NCBI GenBank assembly: GCA_026129915.1
Contig: JAHCHD010000010.1
Location: 1-54,870 of the forward strand
DNA from: Bryobacterales bacterium
GTDB taxonomy: Bacteria; Acidobacteriota; Terriglobia; Bryobacterales; Bryobacteraceae
Direction: 5' to 3'
Length of the DNA: 54,870 bases
Part shown: positions 17,601 to 26,138 of the stretch, in pieces
Position numbering within the stretch: the stretch's first letter is position 1
Layout of the letters: each line of letters opens with the position of its first letter
Program-made: the position numbers and the translations under genes
Notes under the pieces: model-generated
What the model was told of the DNA's origin: nothing
Databases searched by the model: none
Seen by the model: the letters and a program-made list of their open reading frames with translations, nothing else

Positions 17601-19148
17601 ATGGCCGCCACGCGGCCAAATCAAGTCAAGGGTCGTTCGTGTGTCGACGTGATTAGCGGCTCTTCGCTGCGCGCCGGAACGATTGCCGTCGCCTTCGTTG
17701 TGCTCCTCGCGGCGCTGGCTAGCGAGTGTGCGGCTTCTGAATCCGCTCCCGTCCAGCAAAGGCCAGTGGCAGCAATCAACGCGGTTTGCGCCTGCCCGGA
17801 GCCCAGCGACACCGAACCCATGCCGGGCGTGGTTTGGCAGGGAACTCCCTCGTCAGTGCCAGATCTGTCGGGCATCGCGCACCTGCTCGCTCCGGTACTT
17901 TGGTTCTCGTCCGACGAGCCCCTCATCCTTCGAAACGGCGCGCCGGTACCACAGGCGCATCCGAGCGATGTTCCGTCGGAATCCGCAGTGGTTTACTACC
18001 AGGTAGCGGACGTCGTGCTTCGCGGTGATGAACCCTACCACGGCCAAGGTGAACAAGGCGCGCAATTTTTTGACAAGGTGGCTCAACTCAGGATTAAGTA
18101 CTTCTTCTACTACGACGAGGACTTTGGGCTGAAGCCGCACCGGCACGACCTTGAGGTGGTCGTGATGCGCGTCCACCTGGAAAAGACGGGGGACGGTTGC
18201 CGGCGCGTGCGCGTAGATCGCATTGAGGGATTGGCGCACGGGCTGGATTGGTACTCGAATATCCTGCGCATAGAACGTGACGTTGTGCTACCGATAACGA
18301 TACTCGTTGAAGAGGGCAAGCACGCTAGCGTACCGGACCGAAACGGGGATGGGGTCTACACGCCCGGGTACGATGCGAACGTTCGCATCAACGACGCATG
18401 GGGTTTACGGGACGTGCTCGGGTCGTCGGTGCTGATGGGCTCGCGGTATCAGTCCAGCATGTCCAAACCCCGGAATGAGGCTTTTCGACTCTATCCCCCA
18501 GAGAACTTGGAGTTGTGCGGGCGGCAACGGTCCCGCAGTACGACGAACTTGCCTCAGCTCGGCCGTTATGAGTTACGGCCGGCATCGAATGTGCCTGGCG
18601 GCATGCCGCCGGCACCTGAGGCAGCGCGCCTCTATGAGATGATGCGATTCCACCAGTTCGGACCGGAGTGGCCACTGCAGCAACATTCGTCGTCGCAAGC
18701 CCAGGCCCTCAGCGACCCTGAGAACATATACCGTTTCGTGTCGGGCTTCAACCTCCGATGGGACACCAACCGGATCGGCGGCACTTTGCAGGGACCCGGC
18801 CTCGACCTGCGAGAAGTTTGGGTGGTTCCTCGGGCGCTTCTGATGGAAGGTTGGGGAGTTGAAGCCCTCGTTACGCCGTCTGCGTCACGGTGGGTAGATT
18901 GGTATGCGTCTGGAGGCTATGAGCGGGGCATAACCCGAAACCCCGACAGGAGAGAGGGAGAGCCGTTGCACTTCAACGGCTTTGCAAGTGAACTGGGGTT
19001 GAAGTTCCGCCTCACTCTTCCTGGCCGCGCCCGTTGGGCTGCCCTTGGTTACCGCTTTTCGGGTCTGCGCATCGGAATACGGACAAGCGGTTTCACCCAG
19101 ATTCGGGAGCCACGCTTCGTGATAGAAATAGGGGCGGGCGCGTTTTAG
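17601..19148 (+). CDS. Secreted orphan protein: HRHD-motif domain plus a beta-barrel-like C-terminus
   Basis: I do not recognise this 515-residue protein as a whole. It opens with a basic region and a hydrophobic signal-like segment (AGTIAVAFVVLLAALASECA, about 23-42), then APVLWFSSDEP and a block containing KYFFYYDEDFGLKPHRHDLEVVVM. That block resembles the GHRHDWE heart of NLP/NPP1-type and Vps62-like secreted proteins. The last 130 residues alternate polar and hydrophobic residues (WAALGYRFSGLRIGIR) and end in FVIEIGAGAF; a terminal Phe is typical of outer-membrane barrels. GTG 17649 or TTG 17388 are alternative starts. The gene stands alone among sparse DNA, which may indicate acquisition. 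Confidence 0.68.
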   Translation: MAATRPNQVKGRSCVDVISGSSLRAGTIAVAFVVLLAALASECAASESAPVQQRPVAAINAVCACPEPSDTEPMPGVVWQGTPSSVPDLSGIAHLLAPVLWFSSDEPLILRNGAPVPQAHPSDVPSESAVVYYQVADVVLRGDEPYHGQGEQGAQFFDKVAQLRIKYFFYYDEDFGLKPHRHDLEVVVMRVHLEKTGDGCRRVRVDRIEGLAHGLDWYSNILRIERDVVLPITILVEEGKHASVPDRNGDGVYTPGYDANVRINDAWGLRDVLGSSVLMGSRYQSSMSKPRNEAFRLYPPENLELCGRQRSRSTTNLPQLGRYELRPASNVPGGMPPAPEAARLYEMMRFHQFGPEWPLQQHSSSQAQALSDPENIYRFVSGFNLRWDTNRIGGTLQGPGLDLREVWVVPRALLMEGWGVEALVTPSASRWVDWYASGGYERGITRNPDRREGEPLHFNGFASELGLKFRLTLPGRARWAALGYRFSGLRIGIRTSGFTQIREPRFVIEIGAGAF

Positions 19149-19436
19149 GTGGTTTCGCGCTTCAAGTGACCACCCGCTGCCACGAGGTGCTTACAGACAA
19201 CATCTTGATTTCGTATCAACTTCCCTGGACCTTATCCTCGAAGCCAAGCGCGCAATGGCCATCTGCAAGGTTTGGGAACAACGGTGGGGCGGCAAGGTGT
19301 TTGACTTTGGTTTCACGAGAATTATCGCGTAATGAGTTGCAGATAGGAGTCCCTCGAGTGCGAGCAATTGCTGGAATTCGACGCCGACAGGCTCCTCCGG
19401 TGGGTAACGGACACTAATGCGAGATTCGGGGCAAAG

Positions 19437-19820
19437 ATGGTGACGACGATGGCCGCAATCCTGTTTGTTGCCTTGACTATGATAGTGGTCCTGTTTCAAG
19501 TTGCGCTTAGCGTCGGCATGCCTAGGGGAGTGGCGGCTTGGGGCGGCAAGTTCCCTGGCAGGCTCCCGCCCGCGATGCGCGCCGCTTCTCTGCTGTCCAT
19601 TTGTTTACTGCTGGGATTTGCCTTGGTGGTATTGATCCGCGCGGGACTGGCTGTGCCCGCGTGGCAGCCGTTTGCTTCGGTAGCTATATGGTTTGTGATT
19701 GCCTACCTCGTGCTAGGTGTAATCGCGAATGCCTTCACTCCAAGCCGTTGGGAGAGGATGCTCTGGCTGCCAGTAACGGTTGTCATGCTCACGTGCTCAA
19801 TCCTGGTGGTATCGAGCTGA
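19437..19820 (+). CDS. Small four-helix membrane protein, unknown function
   Basis: A 127-residue integral membrane protein with four hydrophobic segments: MAAILFVALTMIVVLFQVAL, then after GGKFPGRLPPAMR a second (LLSICLLLGFALVVLI), a third (VAIWFVIAYLVLGVIA) and a fourth (LWLPVTVVMLTCSILVV). The loop GGKFPGRLPPAMR between helices 1 and 2 recalls a conserved hypothetical family found in many soil bacteria. A TTG at 19368 would add 23 residues (MLEFDADRLLRWV...). It is a single gene with no clear partners. Confidence 0.62.
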   Translation: MVTTMAAILFVALTMIVVLFQVALSVGMPRGVAAWGGKFPGRLPPAMRAASLLSICLLLGFALVVLIRAGLAVPAWQPFASVAIWFVIAYLVLGVIANAFTPSRWERMLWLPVTVVMLTCSILVVSS

Positions 19821-20104
19821 TTCCTGGTAGTCCGAATGCGTCAGCCTGGATCTACGTTGGGGAAATTCGAGGCGAGGAACCACGCACCAGGAGTGCGCGA
19901 TGGGATTGGGCGAATGATTCTCCAGCGATTGCGCTGTAGGCGCTGGCGGCGTTAGCGCGGAAGCCGGGCGCGATACGACCTCGACCCTGACTCCGGCTCA
20001 CGGGCGCGGAGTGCAAATCGTTACCCGTCCAATCGACCCATCAACCCGGAAGGTACCCCGCCCAGATGAGAAGCCAGCCCGCAATTGCGACAGTCTGGTT
20101 GCCG
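19821..20104. other. Non-coding stretch between convergent genes
   Basis: No open frame with recognisable content, RNA gene or strong terminator hairpin is seen here. Confidence 0.4.
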
Positions 20105-22020
20105 CTATTCGCGCACCGGCATCACCGGTAGCACCACCTTCGACGGATATCGCTGATTGTGGTGCACCGAGTTGTGGGCCACTACGCCCTTGGTTTCATC
20201 GTAGTTGTGGCCGCCGGTATTCAGGTTCCGCATATATTGCGGAAACTTACTGGACGAAACCTCCACGCGAATTCGATGCCCTTTCAGGAACTGGTAGCTG
20301 GTGGACATCGGGGACAACTTGAGTTCATACACCTGGCCAGGCTCCATGAAGCGCTCTTTGTCGTATCCCTCGCGGTAGCGGGCACGGAAGATGGTGTCGT
20401 CGACGTTGTAGGCGGCGCCATCGGGATGCACATCCACCAGCTTCACGGTGAAGTCAGTATCCTTGGCGTCGCTCGAAACGTACAGGGTAGCGTTCACGCT
20501 GCCCGTAATCTGCAGCGGCGCATCCAGCGGCTCGCTGGTATACACCAGCACGTCGGCGCGGGCTTCAATGTCCCGCTGATCAAAGCTGCCCCCGAGCGCG
20601 GAACCCGCATTGCAGCAAACGCCGCCTCCGAGAGCGGGCACAGGGTTCATGGGATCGTAGGTGAAGCTGTCCGAAGCAGCGCCTGCGGGCATCGCCGTCC
20701 CGAGCACGCCGTCGCCAAATACACTGTTCGCCTTACCCCCGCTGCCAAGATAGAACTCCTTCATCACGGCGTCCTTTGGTGGCCACTCGCCGGAGGACTC
20801 CCAGCGGTTTTTGCCCATCGTGTAGAACTGCACGCGGGGCGTTTTCTGGGGAAAGCCATTGGCTTCGCCCTTCAGGTAATGGTCGAGGAAGCCAAACACT
20901 TCTTCCCAGACCGGGAACCATGCCCTCCCCACATTGAGTTCGCCCACCTCCAGGTCCTTGTGCTTGGGAATCGCACCGAACGCACAGTGAAGGGTAGGCG
21001 CAACAAGCAAGTATTGCCCGTCGCGCACTGCCGGATCCGAGGCCTTCTGGCGGATGTGGTTGAACAGCGCGAGGTTGGGCCCCTGGCTTACGTCGAACCA
21101 GCTATTGAACCAGTAGGCAGGCACGCCGAAGTCCTGGTCGTCGTGATAGAGCCCTCCCTCATACCACTTGGGGTCGTTCGGGCCGCGCTTCAAGAACTCG
21201 GCGCCAGGGCCTTCATTCGCGCCCGCGTTGCGCAGCCAGTCAACTGCTGGGAGTTTGCGGAGCTGTTTCTTCCAGTTCACTTCCGGCATGTTTGCGGCGA
21301 GGTCATACATCTTGCGAAGGCGCTGTAGTTGTTCCTGCGGAAGGCCTTCAGGAAACTGCGGCCGGACATTCTGCTGTACGCCAAAGAGCCACACCGTCAT
21401 CAGCGTCTGGTGGACGCCGCCCTTATACCAGTTGCCCTGCTCAAAGAACTCGCCCACACGCCCGATGCCCGCCCCTGCCGCCATCGGCACCATTGCTTTG
21501 TGTGCAGGGTGCTTCTTCGCGGCAAGGGCCATTTGCCACTCCGCGGTGGAGGAACAGCCATAGGTAGCCACCCTGCCGCTTGACCACCGCTGCTCAGCTA
21601 GCCACGTGAGGGAATCGTAGCCGTCGCGGGCCGGGTTACCCAGAATTTCCCAGTCCCCGCGCGAGTAGTAGCGGCCCCGTTCGTTCTGCACCACGTAGGC
21701 GTAGCCACGCTTGATGGCCTGAGCGGAAACCCGACGTTGTTTGCCGTCAGCTTATTGAAGTTATAGGGCGTCTTCACAAAGATCACGGGAAACGGACCGG
21801 GCTTCCCCTTCGGATAGTGCACATCGGTAGCCAGTGCCACTCCATCGCGCATGGGCACCATCACCATTTCCACGCTGGTAGCGAGTTCCTTAAACTCATC
21901 CAGTTTCGAATCTGGACCACCCTGCGCATGCAGATTCCAAGGTGCCAGAAGGATGGGCGCACTCAGCAGCAGGAGTGCCCACACCAGGCGCGACGCGCCG
22001 CGATTCGCAGGGGTAAACAT
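20105..22020 (-). pseudogene. CocE/NonD-family hydrolase split by a one-base deletion
   Basis: Two overlapping frames together encode one CocE/NonD (X-Pro dipeptidyl-peptidase S15-like) serine hydrolase of about 640 residues. The 5' part (from ATG 22020, GGAGG ribosome site) has a signal peptide ending near HAQGG, then VPMRDGVALATDVHYPKG and VIFVKTPYNF. At about 21720 the frame slips: GFPL is followed out of frame by QAIKRGYAYVVQNERGRYYSRGDW. Restoring one base (CTCAG to CTCCAG) gives a continuous protein. Downstream are the nucleophile region YGCSSTAEWQ, a cap domain, and a C-terminal jelly-roll (PX-C type) with SVNATLYVSSDAKDTDF and RIRVEVSSSKFPQY. Family members cleave esters or amides in the periplasm. 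Decay and consensus error are both possible. Confidence 0.85.
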
Positions 22021-22198
22021 CAAGAGCAGCCTCCATAGCTGGCGGGTAAACTGCCAGTATATGGCCAAACCAATCTAGAAAGCGCCTATTTAGGACGAGT
22101 CTCCCGGAGGCGGTTCCGCGGCTGTCGCCTAGCTAGGACATTTGTCTCAAGACCATGGCCGTTTCCTTTGATAGCGTACCTGCAACGGAGAACTTTTC

Positions 22199-24649
22199 AT
22201 GGCTTGCCCAACCTTCCCCGCCCCGCGCACCAATTTTTGGTTAGCGTCACTGGCACTTGTCATTCTGGCTGCCTTGACGCCATCGCTGCCCGCGCAGCAA
22301 AAGCAGATCAGCGGCATTTACCCGCACCTCGCCTTGTTCAACGAGGGCAGCGAGTGCGGCACCGGCGGCGTGGTACCGTGGGCAGACCGCTTGTGGGTGA
22401 TCACCTACTCGCCTCACCAGCCATTCGGCGGCTCCGATAAGCTCTACGAAATCGACGACGCGCTCACCCCGAAAATTCGCCCGGAAAGCATTGGCGGCAC
22501 TCCCGCCAACCGCATGATCCACCGGGAATCGCAACAGCTGTTCATTGGCCCTTATGTGATTGACGCTAAGGGCAAGGTGCGCGTGATCCCCTTCGAGCAG
22601 ATGCCGGGCCGGCCCACCGGCAATGCGCGTCACCTTACTGATCCCGCAAAACGCATCTATGTCGCAAGCATGGAGGAAGGCTTCTACGACGTGGACGTGA
22701 ACAGTCTGGAGGTTACGCAACTCTATGAAGATGCCAACGTGGCAGTGCGCGACAAGCGGGCGAAGGATGTGGCTGGACCGCTGCTTCCCGGCTATCACGG
22801 TAAGGGCTTCTATTCCGGGCAGGGCCGTGTGGTGTACGCAAACAACGGCGAAGTGGGCGGCGGCTTGCTGCCTCCGGACATTCCCTCCGGCTGTCTGGCT
22901 GAATGGAATGGGAAAGATTGGCGCGTGGTCCGCCGCAATCAGTTCACAGAAGTGAGCGGCCCCGGCGGCATCTTCGGCAACAACGACCCCGAGCGCGATC
23001 CAATCTGGAGTACTGGCTGGGACCACCGTTCGGTGATCCTGATGCTGCTTGACAAAGGCCGCTGGCACGCTTACCGTCTTCCCAAAGCCGCTCACACCTA
23101 CGACGGCGCACACGGCTGGAACACCGAGTGGCCGCGCATCCGCGAGATTGGCGAGAAGGACCTGCTGATGACGATGCACGGCACGTTCTGGCGTTTCCCA
23201 AGCAGCTTCACCGCCGCTAACTCCGCCGGCATCGCCCCTCGCTCCACGTATCTAAAGGTGATCGGCGACTTCACACGCTGGAAGGACCGCATCGTCTTTG
23301 GCGCGGACGACTCCGCGAAGTCGGAGTTCCTGAACACCCGCGCCGCCAAGGGGAAGATCGCTGGTCCCGGCCAATCGCAATCCAACCTCTGGTTCGTAGA
23401 ACCCGCGCAGCTCGACCGATTCGGTCCTGTAATCGGCCGCGGCGGCGTGTGGCTGCGCGACGACCTGAAGGCAGGGGAAGCCTCTGAGCCATACCTCTTT
23501 GCGGGCTACGAAAGGCGACTGTTGCACCTCGCCCATGCTTCCGACCAAGCGATCACCTTTACCTTGGAAGTGGACCAGCGCGGCAACGGCCAGTGGCGCA
23601 AGCTGCGCGAGATCACAGTGCCAGCGGTTGGCTACAACTACACGGCCTTCAGCCCCACCGATCGCGGTGTTTGGCTGCGGCTAAAGCCAAACCGGGCCGT
23701 CAGATCCGCCACAGCGTACTTCCATTACTCGAATGCGGACACGCGCAGTGCCCAGGCGTCAGCGATCTTTGCGGGACTGGCTAAGCCCGGTGCAAATGAC
23801 GCCTCGCGCGGCTGGCTGTGGGCGCGCGGCGAGAATCGCGGCACGTTGCTCTTCGCACAGGAAGATGGGCTATACGAAATGGGCCCGGACCTTGCCCTGC
23901 ATCGCCTCAGCGACACCTCTCTGCACACCTGGGTGCGCGAGAATCTGGCGCCGCCACGGGGCGCACTTGGCACGGATGCCGCCTCCGTCATCTATATCGA
24001 CGACAAAGGCAACCGCTGGCGCTTGCCCAAGGGCGATGCTGCGTTCGACAATCCCGGTGTTACGGAAGGCGTGCGCATCGCCCGCGAGATTGTCACCGAG
24101 CGCGACCTCTTCAATGCCCACGGAACTCTCTATGAACTGCCCGCTATCAACGCCGGCGGCGTGGCCGTAGTGCGGCCCGTTGCCACCCACAATATGGCGA
24201 TCCACGATTTCGCTTCCTGGCGCGGCCTGCTAGTGCTGAGCGGCGTAGCCACGGAAGCCCCGTCCAACCCCCATATCGTGCGCTCCGCGGACGGCAAAGC
24301 GGCGCTTTGGCTGGGAGTGGCGGATGATCTATGGCAGTTAGGCAAGCCACGCGGCGAGGGAGGACCCTGGCACGGCACGGCCGTCACGGCGGGAACGCCA
24401 TCTGACCCCTACCTGATGACCGGCTACGACCGGAAGCACCTGACGCTGAGCCACGATCGGCCGGGAGAGATACCGATTCGCGTGGAGGTGGACATCACCG
24501 GCACTGGCCACTGGCAACCTTACGCCACCTTCGCGGTACCAGCGGGCAGACCGTTCGAGCACCAGTTCCCGGCGGGCTTCGATGCCTACTGGGTGCGTGC
24601 CACGGCCCTCGCGGACGCAACGGCAACCGCGCAGTTCCGCTACGAATAG
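22199..24649 (+). CDS. Large secreted protein, propeller-like, with duplicated module
   Basis: An 816-residue secreted protein of unknown function. The signal peptide is clear (ASLALVILAALTPSLPAQQ). The body has many short beta-rich blocks of the kind found in propellers (DRLWVITY, KLYEID, RIYVASMEEGFYDVDV, TLYELPAI). A module of about 80 residues occurs twice, at 23485-23736 and 24404-24646, with EPYLFAGYERRLLHLAH matching DPYLMTGYDRKHLTLSH and both followed by a VEVD or LEVD strand. I recall similar hypothetical proteins in planctomycetes and acidobacteria. It is divergent from the broken CocE gene. No catalytic motif is visible. Confidence 0.8.
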   Translation: MACPTFPAPRTNFWLASLALVILAALTPSLPAQQKQISGIYPHLALFNEGSECGTGGVVPWADRLWVITYSPHQPFGGSDKLYEIDDALTPKIRPESIGGTPANRMIHRESQQLFIGPYVIDAKGKVRVIPFEQMPGRPTGNARHLTDPAKRIYVASMEEGFYDVDVNSLEVTQLYEDANVAVRDKRAKDVAGPLLPGYHGKGFYSGQGRVVYANNGEVGGGLLPPDIPSGCLAEWNGKDWRVVRRNQFTEVSGPGGIFGNNDPERDPIWSTGWDHRSVILMLLDKGRWHAYRLPKAAHTYDGAHGWNTEWPRIREIGEKDLLMTMHGTFWRFPSSFTAANSAGIAPRSTYLKVIGDFTRWKDRIVFGADDSAKSEFLNTRAAKGKIAGPGQSQSNLWFVEPAQLDRFGPVIGRGGVWLRDDLKAGEASEPYLFAGYERRLLHLAHASDQAITFTLEVDQRGNGQWRKLREITVPAVGYNYTAFSPTDRGVWLRLKPNRAVRSATAYFHYSNADTRSAQASAIFAGLAKPGANDASRGWLWARGENRGTLLFAQEDGLYEMGPDLALHRLSDTSLHTWVRENLAPPRGALGTDAASVIYIDDKGNRWRLPKGDAAFDNPGVTEGVRIAREIVTERDLFNAHGTLYELPAINAGGVAVVRPVATHNMAIHDFASWRGLLVLSGVATEAPSNPHIVRSADGKAALWLGVADDLWQLGKPRGEGGPWHGTAVTAGTPSDPYLMTGYDRKHLTLSHDRPGEIPIRVEVDITGTGHWQPYATFAVPAGRPFEHQFPAGFDAYWVRATALADATATAQFRYE
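23485..23736 (+). repeat. First copy of the internal protein module
   Basis: Encodes EPYLFAGYERRLLHLAH, TFTLEVDQRGNGQW and REITVPA, ending in ATAYFHY. It matches the C-terminal copy at 24404-24646 at protein level; DNA identity looks low, so the duplication is old. Confidence 0.6.
24404..24646 (+). repeat. Second copy of the internal protein module
   Basis: Encodes DPYLMTGYDRKHLTLSH, IRVEVDITGTGHW and YATFAVPA, ending in ATAQFRY. It is the last part of the 816-residue secreted protein. Confidence 0.6.
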
Positions 24650-24866
24650 CATTCCGGCCGCGGAACGGCGTGCCCAATCTTCGATGTGCGCATCGGCTGG
24701 TCGTCCCGAGCAGCGGCATGGGACTTCGACCCGGTGCGGTGCCTGCCCGCTATCTTCACTTCTGTTGCCGCGGCCCCTGCCCCAGAGCGATAGCTCTAGA
24801 GAGACGACTTACCTTCTGGCTAACGCCGGAGACGCGGGTTCTCTCTCAACTCCCCATTTGCAGCGC

Positions 24867-24872
24867 TATAGT
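24867..24872 (+). promoter_or_regulatory. -10 box of the PepSY gene pair
   Basis: TATAGT, within GCGCTATAGTG, stands ten bases before ATG 24883, so the transcript would have almost no leader. Confidence 0.4.
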
Positions 24873-24882
24873 GATGACTGCC

Positions 24883-25473
24883 ATGTTTTTGTGGATCAAG
24901 AAGTTGCACATGTACGCGGGTCTGTTGACCTTCACTGCGTTCGTCGTATGGGGAGTCACTGGAATCCACGCGGTGTTTCTGCCATCACCGGATGGCTGGC
25001 GCGAACCGGTGCCCACATCGTTCCGGGAGTTGGAGTGGAAGGCGCCGGGGAACCTGGACGATAAGGCGCTCTGTGAAGCTGCGCTTGCGGCAAGCGGGTT
25101 ACGAACCGTGGGCGCACCTCAGCTTCGCAGACGCAATGCGGAGATGAACCTTAGCTTCACGGTTTTCGGCCCCAATGGCCGGCGAGACCTCACCTACCTG
25201 GAAGCCGAAGGAAAACTGCGGGTGGAAATTCGTCAGAACAATATCTTGGGGTTCATCGCTGAATCGCATGCGGGCAGTTCCCGTCGCGGCCCGGGTGAAC
25301 TTGCATCGCGGATCTGGGGCTACTACAACGAACTTGCGAATTGGGCGTTCCTGATGATGACGCTAAGCGGCATTTACCTTTGGCTGGCAACGCGCCCAAG
25401 AGTTGTTTGGGCTTGGGCAACGCTTGGCATTTCCGGCATGGTGTTCGCGGCTCTGTGGTGGGGGACGAGATAG
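24883..25473 (+). CDS. PepSY-associated membrane protein, first of a pair
   Basis: A 196-residue protein with an N-terminal helix typical of PepSY-TM proteins (WIKKLHMYAGLLTFTAFVVWGVTGIHAVF), a periplasmic domain of about 110 residues, and two C-terminal helices (ANWAFLMMTLSGIYLWLATRP and VWAWATLGISGMVFAALWW). The SGIYLW motif is typical. An ATG at 24874 is an alternative start. Full-length PepSY-TM proteins are about twice this size; here the function seems split over two adjacent genes. Family members are often linked to siderophore or flavin/iron reduction. It is three bases ahead of the second gene. Confidence 0.78.
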   Translation: MFLWIKKLHMYAGLLTFTAFVVWGVTGIHAVFLPSPDGWREPVPTSFRELEWKAPGNLDDKALCEAALAASGLRTVGAPQLRRRNAEMNLSFTVFGPNGRRDLTYLEAEGKLRVEIRQNNILGFIAESHAGSSRRGPGELASRIWGYYNELANWAFLMMTLSGIYLWLATRPRVVWAWATLGISGMVFAALWWGTR

Positions 25474-25476
25474 CCA

Positions 25477-26052
25477 ATGTTTCAACTATGGCGGAATGTC
25501 CATCTGGCGGCCGGCGTCGCCTTCTTCTTCGTCGCGCTGCTGTTTGCGGTGAGTTCTGTGGTAATCATCTACCGCCCGTGGTTCCCAAGCGGAGCCGAAC
25601 GGAGCAGCACCACCTCTCAACTGCAGCCAGGAGTCGAGGCGCGTGCGGTCGCGCTCGAACTCATGCGCGGCCATGGCATGAAGGGAGAGTTGCGCAACGT
25701 GCGAACGACCGACACAGAAACACGGTTCATCGTCTGGCGGCCAGGCACTCATGTGGACGTTACCTATTTTCCAGCCACCGGAGTAGCGCAGCTCGAAACC
25801 CGCCGCTTCAACTTCTACGAGACTCTGATCCAACTCCATGTGAACCATGGATTCTGGCACGATTTCCTGCCAGCCAATCTGTGGGCGCTGCTCTCGTTCG
25901 GGGTATCGGTGGGTCTTCTTCTGTTGGGGGTGAGCGGTATTTATCTCTGGTTCAAACACCCTCAGGAACGCCAAGTTGGTACCGTACTCTTGGCGATTGG
26001 GTTTTCGATTCCCCTGGTGGCGCTGGCGATTACGCGAATTCAGGGAAGCTGA
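25477..26052 (+). CDS. PepSY-associated membrane protein, second of a pair
   Basis: A 191-residue protein with the same plan as its upstream neighbour: N-terminal helix (NVHLAAGVAFFFVALLFAVSS), a periplasmic region ending in LIQLHVNHGFWHDFLP, a helix with LLLLGVSGIYLWFKHP, and a final helix. Its start lies three bases after the stop of the first gene, so the two are cotranscribed and probably paired in the membrane. The His-rich LHVNHGFWH at the membrane edge could bind haem or metal, which is inference. Confidence 0.78.
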   Translation: MFQLWRNVHLAAGVAFFFVALLFAVSSVVIIYRPWFPSGAERSSTTSQLQPGVEARAVALELMRGHGMKGELRNVRTTDTETRFIVWRPGTHVDVTYFPATGVAQLETRRFNFYETLIQLHVNHGFWHDFLPANLWALLSFGVSVGLLLLGVSGIYLWFKHPQERQVGTVLLAIGFSIPLVALAITRIQGS

Positions 26053-26138
26053 TTACCTAGACAACGCATCGGTGAAGCTTGGCTGGTAAAGTTGTTCCCG
26101 GTTTCCGGCTGGGGGCAGAGGATGCCGAGTGCATATCG

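Noticed and set aside
17191..17619. A 142-codon minus-strand frame in the sparse region
   Set aside because: Pro/Arg/Ser-rich translation without any domain, and it overlaps the promoter side of the secreted orphan gene; not supported as a gene.
17601..19148. Calling the HRHD protein an NLP cytolysin
   Set aside because: The heptapeptide is HRHDLE rather than GHRHDWE and the rest of the domain is not recognisable, so only a resemblance is claimed.
20159..21328. A 389-codon plus-strand frame opposite the CocE/NonD gene
   Set aside because: The minus-strand frame holds clear hydrolase motifs; the antisense translation is His- and Val-rich and matches no family, as expected for a shadow in GC-rich DNA.
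22247..23179. A 310-codon minus-strand frame inside the large secreted protein gene
   Set aside because: Composition is typical of an antisense shadow, and the sense protein has a signal peptide and a coherent repeat structure.
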